A stretch of DNA of 15,702 nt, taken from Desulfuromonadales bacterium (GTDB lineage: Bacteria; Desulfobacterota; Desulfuromonadia; Geobacterales; Pseudopelobacteraceae). Position 1 is the stretch's first letter. Every line of letters begins with the position of its first letter. Positions 5,746-13,063 of this stretch are shown piece by piece. A program made the position numbers and the translations under genes. The notes beneath the pieces are model-generated. The model had not been told where the DNA came from, ran no database searches, and was given only the letters and a program-made list of their open reading frames with translations. The stretch spans positions 1-15,702 of the forward strand of contig JAATGX010000172.1 in the NCBI GenBank assembly GCA_015688915.1, given 5' to 3'.

Positions 5746-7263
5746 ATGGACTGGAAAGACGGATACGTTGCCGAGATCGAATATGTTCATGGTTTTCACT
5801 CCGGGCTTGGGCCGACGGCACTGAACTTTGTCCTCATGATGAACGGCATTGAGCCGGTGCCGCTCCACCAGGGCTTTGCCTACTGTGAGTTGGGCTGTGG
5901 CCAGGGAGGGTCGCTGAATCTCCTGGCGGCCTGCCACCCGGAAGGCCGCTTCCATGCCATCGACTTCAACCCCGCCCATATCAAAGCCGCCCGTGAATTG
6001 GCCCATAAGGCGAACCGTGCCAACGCCACGTTCTGGGAGGCGGACTTTGCCGACCTGGAGGCGCTGCCGCTACCGGAGTTTGACTTCATCACGTTGCACG
6101 GGGTCTATTCGTGGGTCAGCGCGGAGAAGCGGCGGCAGATCGTGGCATTCATCCGGCGCAAACTCAAACCGGGCGGGGTGGTGTACACCAGCTATAACAG
6201 CCTGCCGGGGTGGGCCGCCCATGCGCCGCTCCGACAGTTGCTCACATCCCATGCCGACACCCAATCCGGCCCCCTGGTGGAGCGCATAGACCGTTCCGTC
6301 GAGTTCGTCGCCCAACTGAGGGGCCTGGATCTGGCCTACTTCACCGCCAACCCCCCTTCAGGCGATTTTTTCGACGCCATCGCTTCGTTACCCCGAAACT
6401 ACCTGGCTCACGAGTTTTTCAACCGGGATTGGACCCTGTTCTACCATGGCGACGTGGTAAATGATTTTGCGCACGCGGACCTGACCTTTGCCGGTTCAGC
6501 CCGGTTCATGGACTTCAGGGATTCGCTCAGATTCTCCGCGCCGGTGCTGCGGCTTTTGCAGGATATCACGGACCCCGTCATGAGGGAGACGGTCAAGGAT
6601 TTTGCCGTGAACCAGCCATTCAGGCCGGATATCTTCACCAGGGGGCGGCATCGGCTTCCGGAAGCCGCGCATCGGGAACAGCTCTGGCAAAGCCGTTTTG
6701 CCCTGGTCGTTCCCCGGGACGCCTGTGCGCTCGAGGTCAGTTTCCCCATCGGCAGGAAAAAGTTGCTGCCCGAACTGTACGACCCGATCCTGTCCGCCCT
6801 GGAGAGGGAAAGCCACTCATTGGAGGAGTTGTTGCAGCGGCCGGACATGGCCCGGTTTGGGGCGGCAATGGTCGTCGAGGCGCTGATTGTGTTGCGTGCC
6901 ATCGAGTACATCCTGCCGGCGATGGTGCCGTCGCCGGACACCCTTGCATCTGCCCGGCTCTACAATTTCTCAATCCTGGAACGGACGTCCAGCACGTCCG
7001 AGAAACAGTTTCTGGCGTCTCCGGTGGTACGGAGCGGCATCCCGTTGAGCTGGCCGGAATTGCTGTTTCTGCTGTGCGAGGTTACCGGTAAGGACGAGCC
7101 GCTGGCCTTTGTGTGGGACTGCATGCGGGCCCGCGACTACAAACTGACCAGGGATGGCGTTGTTCTCCCGTCGAATGAGGAAAACTTTGCCGAGCTTGGC
7201 CTGATGGCGGAGCGCTTCAGAACGGCTCAGAGACCGATGTTGCGGAGGCTGGGGGTGATCTGA
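5746..7263 (+). CDS. Class I SAM methyltransferase with regulatory domain (protein-lysine methyltransferase-like)
   Basis: A 505-residue protein transferring a methyl group from S-adenosylmethionine, probably to a protein. The N-terminal Rossmann domain has motif I ELGCGQGG (48-55), acidic D73 in AIDFNP, ADFADL (99-104), LHGVYSWV (117-124) and YTSYNSLPGWAA (147-158). The middle region (about 210-300: YLAHEFF 219-225, then NQPFRPDIFTRG 289-300) matches the methyltransferase regulatory domain paired with this catalytic domain in Rickettsia outer-membrane-protein lysine methyltransferases and their relatives. The remaining 200 residues look like the helical C-terminal part of that family. Start choice: MDWKDGYVAEIEY is the usual family N-terminus. 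An in-frame ATG at 5680 would sit at the predicted transcription start and add an atypical Cys/Arg stretch. The ribosome site at 5746 is weak (GGGG at 5737-5740). Substrate unknown; it stands alone and converges on the M48 gene. Confidence 0.85.
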   Translation: MDWKDGYVAEIEYVHGFHSGLGPTALNFVLMMNGIEPVPLHQGFAYCELGCGQGGSLNLLAACHPEGRFHAIDFNPAHIKAARELAHKANRANATFWEADFADLEALPLPEFDFITLHGVYSWVSAEKRRQIVAFIRRKLKPGGVVYTSYNSLPGWAAHAPLRQLLTSHADTQSGPLVERIDRSVEFVAQLRGLDLAYFTANPPSGDFFDAIASLPRNYLAHEFFNRDWTLFYHGDVVNDFAHADLTFAGSARFMDFRDSLRFSAPVLRLLQDITDPVMRETVKDFAVNQPFRPDIFTRGRHRLPEAAHREQLWQSRFALVVPRDACALEVSFPIGRKKLLPELYDPILSALERESHSLEELLQRPDMARFGAAMVVEALIVLRAIEYILPAMVPSPDTLASARLYNFSILERTSSTSEKQFLASPVVRSGIPLSWPELLFLLCEVTGKDEPLAFVWDCMRARDYKLTRDGVVLPSNEENFAELGLMAERFRTAQRPMLRRLGVI

Positions 7264-7317
7264 AACCCGGCCCGATCCGCCGCCGTAGGCATGAAGGCGG
7301 CTCTATCGGTGCGTAAA

Positions 7318-8574
7318 TTAACGCGAGGGTTTTTCGGCAATGAGCGCCCGCACCCGCTCCACCACCGGCGGGTGGGAATAGTGGAAGGCAGCGTAGAGCG
7401 GATGCGGGAACAGGTTGGAAAGGTTTTCGGCCGACAGTTTGACCAGGGCCGAGGCCATGTCCCGCGGCCGGTCGGTCAGGTCGGCGGCAAAGCGGTCGGC
7501 TTCCCGCTCGTGGCGACGGGACAGCCAAGCCGAGAGCGGCGTCAGGGGAAAGAGCACAAGCGAGCCGATGAACCCCAGAATGACCATTCGGCCCGCCAGC
7601 GAGGCGTCCGCGGGGAGCCCCAGGAGCCCCGGCAGCCCCGGCAGCCCTTCCCAGTTCAGCAGCCGGAAGCTGATCCAGGCCCCGGCCAGGGACATCACCT
7701 GCGCCATTGCCAGCCGCTTCCGGATGTGCCCCTTCTTCCAATGGCCGATCTCGTGGGCCAGCACCGCCAGGATCTCGCCATGGCTCATCTGTCTGATCAG
7801 CGTGTCGAACAGCACAATACGCTTGACCCGGCCGATGCCGCTGAAATAGGCGTTTGAATGCCTGCTGCGCCGTGACGCGTCCATCTGCATCACCCGACTC
7901 ACCTTCAGTCCCGCCTTCCCAACCATGGTACGGATCTCCGCCTCAAGCCCCTCCTCGGTCACCGGCTCGAATTTATTGAACAGCGGTTCGATCACAGAGG
8001 GGGAGAGGAACATCATGAACAGGCTGAAAACGGCCATGAAGGCCCATACCCAGATCCACCAGCGGGCCGGGCTCCACTGGATCAGCCAGAAGGCGGCTCC
8101 GACCAGCAGGGCCAGGAGCAGGCTGCCTATGGCCTGGGATTTGAGAAAATCCATGATCCAGAGACGGGGCGTCATGGTGTTGAAGCCATAGCGGGCCTCG
8201 ATGCGGAAGGTGCCGTAGAGATGGAAGGGGATGCCCAACAGGCTCTGGGCCCAGGTCAGGAACAGGAAAAAGAGAATGGCCGCGCCGATGGATGAACAGG
8301 TCAGGCCGGTGATGAAGCGGTCATAGATGGTGATCAGGCCGCAGAACAGGAAGAGCACCGCCAGGGCGTTGTCGAATAGCGACTCCCACAGCCCGAGCCG
8401 GCTGCTGTCAAAGGTGTAGGCGCTGCTGGTGCGGAGCTTGTCCGCGTCGATGGCCCCTTCGAAACCCTTGGGGACCTCGTTGCCATACCGTTTCAGATGA
8501 CGCAGGTTGATGAAGCGCAGCCAGTAGCCGAAGGCGGTCACGGCGACGAAGAGGGCGAGCAGGACAAGTTTCAT
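7318..8574 (-). CDS. M48 family membrane metalloprotease (Ste24/CAAX prenyl protease 1-like)
   Basis: A 418-residue integral inner-membrane zinc protease, full length for the Ste24-like branch. The zinc motif HEIGH is at 274-278 (AVLAHEIGHWKKGH), and the third ligand is expected at E356 in SRRHEREADRFA. Other family signatures are NAYFSGIGRVKRIVLFDTL (241-259) and SHPPVVERV near the end (400-408). Hydrophobic segments at roughly 1-20, 66-87, 95-118, 148-166, 170-190 and 326-350 give a multi-pass protein. Between the zinc motif and the third ligand is a short Gly-Leu-Pro repeat (LPGLPGLLGLP, 311-321). In bacteria such proteins cut misfolded or specific membrane proteins; prenylated substrates are not expected. 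The ATG at 8574 has GGAAGGA 9 nt upstream. The gene follows elbB on the same strand, but a terminator hairpin lies between them, so expression is probably partly independent. Confidence 0.92.
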   Translation of the reverse strand: MKLVLLALFVAVTAFGYWLRFINLRHLKRYGNEVPKGFEGAIDADKLRTSSAYTFDSSRLGLWESLFDNALAVLFLFCGLITIYDRFITGLTCSSIGAAILFFLFLTWAQSLLGIPFHLYGTFRIEARYGFNTMTPRLWIMDFLKSQAIGSLLLALLVGAAFWLIQWSPARWWIWVWAFMAVFSLFMMFLSPSVIEPLFNKFEPVTEEGLEAEIRTMVGKAGLKVSRVMQMDASRRSRHSNAYFSGIGRVKRIVLFDTLIRQMSHGEILAVLAHEIGHWKKGHIRKRLAMAQVMSLAGAWISFRLLNWEGLPGLPGLLGLPADASLAGRMVILGFIGSLVLFPLTPLSAWLSRRHEREADRFAADLTDRPRDMASALVKLSAENLSNLFPHPLYAAFHYSHPPVVERVRALIAEKPSR

Positions 8575-8590
8575 CCAGAGGTATCCTTCC

Positions 8591-8606
8591 GTTGTCAGCG
8601 GACAAC
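8591..8606. promoter_or_regulatory. 16-bp palindrome next to the M48 ribosome-binding site
   Basis: GTTGTC-N4-GACAAC is a perfect 6-bp inverted repeat (8591-8596, 8601-8606) abutting the M48 Shine-Dalgarno (8584-8590) and overlapping the T-rich tail of the elbB terminator. It could be an operator for a dimeric repressor, or a second RNA hairpin that competes with the terminator tail or hides the ribosome site. Confidence 0.4.
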
Positions 8607-8636
8607 AAAGAAGGCACGGGCGACATCCCGTGCCTT
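8601..8636 (-). terminator. Intrinsic terminator after elbB
   Basis: A perfect 10-bp stem (aaggcacggg 8611-8620 with cccgtgcctt 8627-8636) has a 6-nt loop. Read on the minus strand it is followed by ctttgttgtc, a T-rich though interrupted tail (8610-8601). It begins 30 nt after the elbB stop. It separates elbB from the M48 gene, whose start is only 27 nt further on. Confidence 0.75.
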
Positions 8637-8665
8637 GCGTTACAGAGGGGGCGGTTCGGTTCCGC

Positions 8666-9319
8666 TCAGATCATGGCAATGACTTCTTTAACGCACTGTT
8701 CGATCCCTTCGTTGACCTCGGAGATGCGGGTGGCCAGCATGTAGGCAGGGGTGGAGACTATCTTGTTCTTGTGATCGATGACAATGTCGGTTACCGGGCA
8801 ATCCTGGTGTTTGGCCCCGGTTTTCCCGATCTCCGCGGCGGTATCGGCGTCGGTGCCGATGGTCAGGGTGGGGGCCGCCTCCTTGCCCAGCACCGTGGCG
8901 ATCAGGGCCGGGGCGATGCAGATGGCGCCGACCGGTTTGCCGGCTGCGACCATCTCCTTCAGGAGTCGGGCCACTTCGGGGTGAGCCGTTGCCGCGGCGC
9001 CCTTCATGGCAAAGTCGCACAGGTTCCTGGCGGCGCCGAAACCGCCGGGAAAGACCACGGCGTCCAGGTCGGCCGCTGTGACGTCCTTGATGTCGCGGAT
9101 GTTGCCCCGGGCGATGCGAGCCGACTCCACCAGGGCGTTACGCTTCGCCCCGGTCTCCTGCATGGTCAGGTGATTGGTTTCCGGGAAATCGGCATTGGGG
9201 GCCATGCAGACCGCCTTGGCACCATGCCGGTCAATGGCCATCAACGCGAAGACCGCCTCGTGGATCTCGCTGCCGTCGCGCACGCCGCATCCTGACAGAA
9301 CAACTCCGATTTTCTTCAT
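8666..9319 (-). CDS. elbB: ElbB, DJ-1/PfpI-family glyoxalase-like protein
   Basis: A 217-residue cytoplasmic protein, the same length as E. coli ElbB, of the class I glutamine-amidotransferase-like (DJ-1/PfpI) fold. Visible signatures: N-terminal MKKIGVVLSGCGVRDGSEIHE, MAPNADFPETNH (39-50), VVFPGGFGAARNLCDFA (88-104), nucleophile-elbow Cys C134 in GAICIAPAL, and VSTPAYMLA (188-196). Reported activity of the family is a low glyoxalase (dicarbonyl-detoxifying) activity, and the old name links it to isoprenoid biosynthesis; its true role is uncertain. Start choice: ATG 9319 has an excellent AAGGAGGAG (9336-9328 on the minus strand) with an 8-nt spacer, and the family starts there. The frame stays open far upstream (to 9778), but that part is not related to the family. 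A terminator follows the gene. The upstream region contains a tandem ccatat repeat. Confidence 0.95.
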   Translation of the reverse strand: MKKIGVVLSGCGVRDGSEIHEAVFALMAIDRHGAKAVCMAPNADFPETNHLTMQETGAKRNALVESARIARGNIRDIKDVTAADLDAVVFPGGFGAARNLCDFAMKGAAATAHPEVARLLKEMVAAGKPVGAICIAPALIATVLGKEAAPTLTIGTDADTAAEIGKTGAKHQDCPVTDIVIDHKNKIVSTPAYMLATRISEVNEGIEQCVKEVIAMI

Positions 9320-9420
9320 GACCGTTACTCCTCCTTCCGAGATGGTATCACCGAGTCGCGTGGTTTCCGGGTCGAAATCACGGATGTCGTTAGGTATGTG
9401 CAGGGCAAAACTATGTGGAC

Positions 9421-9442
9421 CCATATTGTGCCATATTTGTGC
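9421..9442. repeat. Tandem ccatat-tgtgc repeat upstream of elbB
   Basis: ccatattgtgc (9421-9431) and ccatatttgtgc (9431-9442) are near-identical and head to tail in the 216-bp spacer between elbB (-) and the cupin remnant (+). About 100 bp upstream of the elbB start, they could be a regulator site. The spacer holds no other clear gene or strong promoter. Confidence 0.35.
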
Positions 9443-9535
9443 CCGAAGGCAAGAGGAAGAATCAGGGCTCGCACTCCCCTTGATTCGGCGCGGGATAGTT
9501 GTTACATTCCCGGTATGGGATAACAGAGTGATCAA

Positions 9536-9820
9536 GTGAGGTTCCGGGGTATGGTTCACGACAACGATGCGCAGCACTGGATAACGTGCCTGGGTCTTGC
9601 CCACCACCCGGAGGGAAGCTGGTTCCGTGAGACCCACCGCTCCGCCGAAACCATACCAGAGGCGGGATTGCCGGCCCGCTTTCCCGGAGAGCGCTGTTTC
9701 TCCACCGCCATCCACTTCCTGCTGGAATGAGGCGATATCTCGGCCCTGCACCGGCTGAAATCGGACGAGATCTGGCATTTCTACGAAGGCGCCTCAATAC
9801 GCGCCGGCCGGCCCGTATAG
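9536..9820 (+). pseudogene. Decayed cupin (DUF985) gene remnant
   Basis: The frame from about 9536 (or the ATG at 9551) encodes WITCLGLAHHPEGSWFRETHRS, then LPARFPGERCFSTAIHFLLE. This is the N-terminal half of a DUF985 cupin, whose relatives read about PHPEGGYFRETYRS and RFPGERxFSTAIYFLL. It is then cut by TGA at 9728-9730. The same frame continues after the stop with the family's next motif, GDISALHRLKSDEIWHFYEG (9731-9790), so the TGA replaces what is usually a glycine codon (GGA to TGA). After this the similarity ends and the frame stops at TAG 9818-9820. The second half of the cupin barrel, normally some 80 more residues, is missing. Two independent lesions make this a pseudogene. Its end is 80 bp before lon, so the deletion may have placed new sequence in front of lon. 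Confidence 0.85.
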
Positions 9821-9900
9821 CGTTTTGAATCCGGCATAAAGTATGGTAAGCTTACACCGTTCTTGACCTTAGTTACTAAATCCGACAAGGAACCGCATCC

Positions 9901-12216
9901 ATGCCCCACACCAATATCGAGATACCCGAAAAGCTCCCGCTCCACAGCCAGACGGAGATGGTGGCCTTCCCCTACATGATCTTCCCGCTTTATGTGAATG
10001 ACCGAGAGGTGCAGACCTTCACCGAGGCGGACAATTACGACAAGTTGGTGGCCATTGTCCTGCGCCGCAACGAGGCCGTCAACGGTGACCGGTTGGGCGG
10101 TGTCAACGAGATCGGCACCCTGTGCCGGGTCAACCAGATCAAGAAGGTGGGCGACGGCAAGTTCAAGGTAACCCTGGAGGGGATCAACCGTCTGCGCATC
10201 CTGGAGATCGAACCGGATACCCGGATTGCCCTGGCCCATTGCGAGGTGGTGCGGGAGTTCGTGGAAAAGAACCTGGTTTCCGACGCCCTGGTGCAGAGCC
10301 TGAACGCCCTGCTGAAGATTGCCCTTTCCTATGGCAAGCCGCTGCCGGACGATGTCATGAAGATGATCGACTACATCGACAACCCGGCGCGGCTGTCCGA
10401 CCTGGTGGCGCTGTACGTCAACCTGCCGGTCAATGATCTGCAGGAACTTCTGGAAACGGTCGATCCTCTGGAGCGCCTCAAAAAGGTCTACGTGCACCTG
10501 ACCAACGAGGTCCAGCGGATACAGATCAAGAACGAGGTCAGCAGCGAGGTCAACCGCAAGGTGGGCAAGAACCAGAAGGAGTACATCCTGCGGGAGCAGA
10601 TGAAGCACATCCAGGAGGAATTGGGCGAGGAAGACCCCCGTGTGGCGGACATGAACGAGCTGCGCCGGCGCATCGAGGAGGCAGGGCTGCCCGAGGAGGT
10701 CAGGAAGATCGCGGACAGCGAGATCAAGCGCCTGGAGCGCATCAACCCGGCCTCGCCCGAATACACCGTTTCCCGCACCTACCTGGATTACCTGGCCGGC
10801 ATGCCCTGGAACAAGAGCACGGAGGACAGCCTGGACATGGTCCGGGCCGAGGAGATCCTCAACAAGGACCACTACAACCTGCAAAAGGTCAAGGAGCGCA
10901 TCCTGGAGTTCCTGGCGGTGCGCTCGCTCAAGGAGAACATGAAGGGGCCGGTGCTCTGCTTCGTCGGACCGCCGGGGGTGGGCAAGACCTCCCTGGGCAA
11001 GTCCATCGCCCGCTCCCTGGGGCGCAAGTTCGTGCGCATCTCCCTGGGGGGGGTGCGGGACGAGGCCGAGATCCGCGGTCACCGCCGCACCTACATCGGC
11101 GCCCTGCCGGGCAGGATCATCAAGGAACTGTTCCGGTGCGGCGCCAACAACCCGGTCTTCATGCTGGACGAGATCGACAAGCTGGGGCTGGATTTCCGCG
11201 GCGACCCGGCCAGCGCCCTCTTGGAGGTGCTGGACCCGGAGCAGAACTTCTCCTTCAACGACCACTACCTGGACGTCCCCTTCGACCTGTCCAAGGTGAT
11301 GTTCATCACCACCGCCAACCAGCTCGATCCGATCCCCGGCCCGCTCAAGGACCGCATGGAGGTGATCCGCCTGGCTGGTTACAGTACCGAAGAGAAGCTG
11401 CACATCGCCCGCAACTTCATCATCCGGCGCGAGATCGAGGAGAACGGGCTGGCCGCGACACCGCTGGAGTTCAGCGACGAGGCCATCACCAAGATCATTG
11501 TCGACCACACCCGGGAGGCTGGCGTGCGCAGCATGCAGCGCACCATCGCCTCGGTCTGCCGCAAGGTGGCCAAGGAGATCACCCAGAAGAAGGAGCCACG
11601 CAGGAAGATCACCCCCGAGGTGGTGGCGGAACTTTTAGGGCCACGCAAGTTCCACAACGAGGTGGCGGCGGAGAACGACCGGGTGGGGGTAGTGACCGGC
11701 ATGGCCTGGACCGAGACCGGCGGCGACATCCTGTTCGTGGAGGCCACCAGCATGCCGGGCAAGCCGGAGCTGATCCTGACCGGTTCCCTGGGGGACGTGA
11801 TGAAGGAATCGGCCAGGGCCGCACTCTCCTATGTCGAGGCCCACTACGGCGATTTCGGCATCGCGCCCGACGCCTTCGAGAACAAGGTCCTGCATATCCA
11901 CGTTCCCTCCGGCGCCATCCCCAAGGACGGCCCCTCGGCCGGGGTGACCATGGTCACGGCCCTGGTGTCGCTTCTGACGGACAGACCGGCCAAACGCGGC
12001 GTGGCCATGACCGGCGAGATCACCCTGACCGGACGCGTCCTGGCCATCGGCGGCCTGAAGGAGAAGGTGCTGGCGGCCCATCGGGCCGGCGTGCGTAAAA
12101 TCATCGCGCCGGACCGCAACCGGGACGACCTGGAGGATATCCCGGACAACGTGCGTAGCGAACTTGAGTTCACCTTTATCCACGAGGCGGCCGAGGCGGT
12201 GGCGGTGGCGTTGTAA
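9901..12216 (+). CDS. lon: ATP-dependent protease Lon
   Basis: A 771-residue cytoplasmic AAA+ serine protease that unfolds and degrades misfolded and regulatory proteins as a hexamer. Order: substrate-binding LON N-domain (about 10-200), coiled-coil linker (about 200-270), AAA+ module with Walker A GPPGVGKT (356-363), Walker B VFMLDEID (419-426) and sensor-2 R543 in TREAGVRSMQR, then the S16 protease domain with catalytic S679 (PKDGPSAG) and K722 (GGLKEKVLAAHRAG). All catalytic residues are present and the length is normal. The N-terminus is atypical: where most Lon proteins read LPLRDVVVFPHMV, this one reads LPLHSQTEMVAFPYMI. That suggests a secondary Lon paralogue, as found in genomes with several lon genes. 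AAGGAA at 9887-9892 lies 8 nt before the ATG. A perfect palindrome, gtaagcttac (9846-9855), lies in the short upstream region; no clear heat-shock promoter is seen. mlaE begins 2 nt after the stop. Confidence 0.97.
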   Translation: MPHTNIEIPEKLPLHSQTEMVAFPYMIFPLYVNDREVQTFTEADNYDKLVAIVLRRNEAVNGDRLGGVNEIGTLCRVNQIKKVGDGKFKVTLEGINRLRILEIEPDTRIALAHCEVVREFVEKNLVSDALVQSLNALLKIALSYGKPLPDDVMKMIDYIDNPARLSDLVALYVNLPVNDLQELLETVDPLERLKKVYVHLTNEVQRIQIKNEVSSEVNRKVGKNQKEYILREQMKHIQEELGEEDPRVADMNELRRRIEEAGLPEEVRKIADSEIKRLERINPASPEYTVSRTYLDYLAGMPWNKSTEDSLDMVRAEEILNKDHYNLQKVKERILEFLAVRSLKENMKGPVLCFVGPPGVGKTSLGKSIARSLGRKFVRISLGGVRDEAEIRGHRRTYIGALPGRIIKELFRCGANNPVFMLDEIDKLGLDFRGDPASALLEVLDPEQNFSFNDHYLDVPFDLSKVMFITTANQLDPIPGPLKDRMEVIRLAGYSTEEKLHIARNFIIRREIEENGLAATPLEFSDEAITKIIVDHTREAGVRSMQRTIASVCRKVAKEITQKKEPRRKITPEVVAELLGPRKFHNEVAAENDRVGVVTGMAWTETGGDILFVEATSMPGKPELILTGSLGDVMKESARAALSYVEAHYGDFGIAPDAFENKVLHIHVPSGAIPKDGPSAGVTMVTALVSLLTDRPAKRGVAMTGEITLTGRVLAIGGLKEKVLAAHRAGVRKIIAPDRNRDDLEDIPDNVRSELEFTFIHEAAEAVAVAL

Positions 12217-12218
12217 TC

Positions 12219-12992
12219 ATGAACATCGCCGTCATCGACAGGATCATGCTCCGCTTCTTCGCCGGGCTGCAAGACTTCTTCAGTCTTGCAGCCAGGACCT
12301 TTGTGCGCATATTCCGTCGTCCCTACTATTACCGCGAATTCGCCGTCCAGTTCGACAAGCTCGGCTTCTCTTCCCTGTTCATCTGCATGCTGACCGGCCT
12401 GTTCACCGGCATGGTCATGGCCCTGCAGGCCCTGATCCAGCTCAAGCCCTTTGCCGCCACCAGTTACGTGGGGGGCATGGTGGCGGTCACCATGATCAAG
12501 GAGTTGGGGCCGGTGCTGGCCTCGTTGATGGTGGCCGGCCGGGTCGGCTCGGCCATCACCGCCGAGTTGGGCACCATGGTGGTGACCGAGCAGGTGGACG
12601 CCATGCGGGTGGAGGGGACCGACATCGTCCAGCGCCTGGTGGCGCCGCGGGTGAAGGCCATGCTGCTGGCCCTGCCGCTGTTGACCGTGGTGGCAGACGC
12701 CATCTCGCTCCTGGGGGGCTACATCATGTCCGCCGGCTATGGCATCAACCCCACCATGTACGTCAAGGGTATTCCCCAGTTCATGGTATTCCAGGACTTG
12801 ATCGAGGGGGTGGTCAAGCCGACCTTTTTCGGACTGCTGATCGCCGTTACCGGTTGTTACGTGGGTTTGAACACCAGAGGGGGGGCTGAAGGGGTGGGCA
12901 ACTCCGCCAAACAGGCGGTGGTGTTGTCATCGGTGCTGATCCTGATGTCCGACTTTTTCCTGACCAAGATCTTCGTGACGTTCAGGGGATGA
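12219..12992 (+). CDS. mlaE: MlaE, ABC-type phospholipid transport permease
   Basis: A 257-residue inner-membrane permease of the Mla (MCE) system, the membrane core that binds MlaF on the cytoplasmic face and MlaD on the periplasmic face. Family landmarks: LTGLFTGMVMALQ (58-70), YVGGMVAVTMIKELGPVLASLMVAGRVGSA (about 82-111, containing the EAA-like coupling segment), ELGTMVVTEQVDAM (115-128), and the C-terminal hydrophobic run ending DFFLTKIF. Length is typical. It starts 2 nt after lon with no good ribosome site, so its translation probably depends on ribosomes leaving lon. A perfect 12-bp inverted repeat lies in codons 16-25. The usual partner mlaF does not follow directly: Uma2 and EVE genes intervene. 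Confidence 0.95.
   Translation: MNIAVIDRIMLRFFAGLQDFFSLAARTFVRIFRRPYYYREFAVQFDKLGFSSLFICMLTGLFTGMVMALQALIQLKPFAATSYVGGMVAVTMIKELGPVLASLMVAGRVGSAITAELGTMVVTEQVDAMRVEGTDIVQRLVAPRVKAMLLALPLLTVVADAISLLGGYIMSAGYGINPTMYVKGIPQFMVFQDLIEGVVKPTFFGLLIAVTGCYVGLNTRGGAEGVGNSAKQAVVLSSVLILMSDFFLTKIFVTFRG
12265..12293 (+). repeat. Perfect 12-bp hairpin inside the mlaE start region
   Basis: ggctgcaagact (12265-12276) and agtcttgcagcc (12282-12293) are exact reverse complements separated by 5 nt (tcttc), inside mlaE codons 16-25. The RNA stem would be very stable, and it is followed by only a weak T stretch (acctttg). It could be an mRNA processing, pausing or attenuation element between lon and mla, or chance within coding sequence. 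Confidence 0.6.
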
Positions 12993-13063
12993 GGTTTTCG
13001 GAGGGAGAACCTTGGAATTGTCCACGTGGTCAAACAGAGCTGATTAAGAAGGAGGCTCACGTT

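Noticed and set aside
7279..7301. gccgcc/ggcggc hairpin between the convergent methyltransferase and M48 genes as a terminator
   Set aside because: Only six pairs with an 11-nt loop and no T tract on either strand. It may be chance in GC-rich sequence.
9728..9730. TGA in the cupin frame as a possible selenocysteine codon
   Set aside because: The position is normally glycine rather than cysteine, and the protein also lacks its C-terminal half, so decay is the simpler reading.
8666..9778. 370-codon version of elbB starting at 9778
   Set aside because: The extension runs antisense through the cupin remnant and has no ElbB similarity. The internal ATG at 9319 has an excellent ribosome site and gives the exact family length.
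9781..11508. 575-codon open frame on the minus strand across lon
   Set aside because: It is antisense to the fully conserved Lon sequence. The translation is rich in Val, Leu, Gln, His and Asp with no family features, as expected for the reverse complement of a GC-rich gene.
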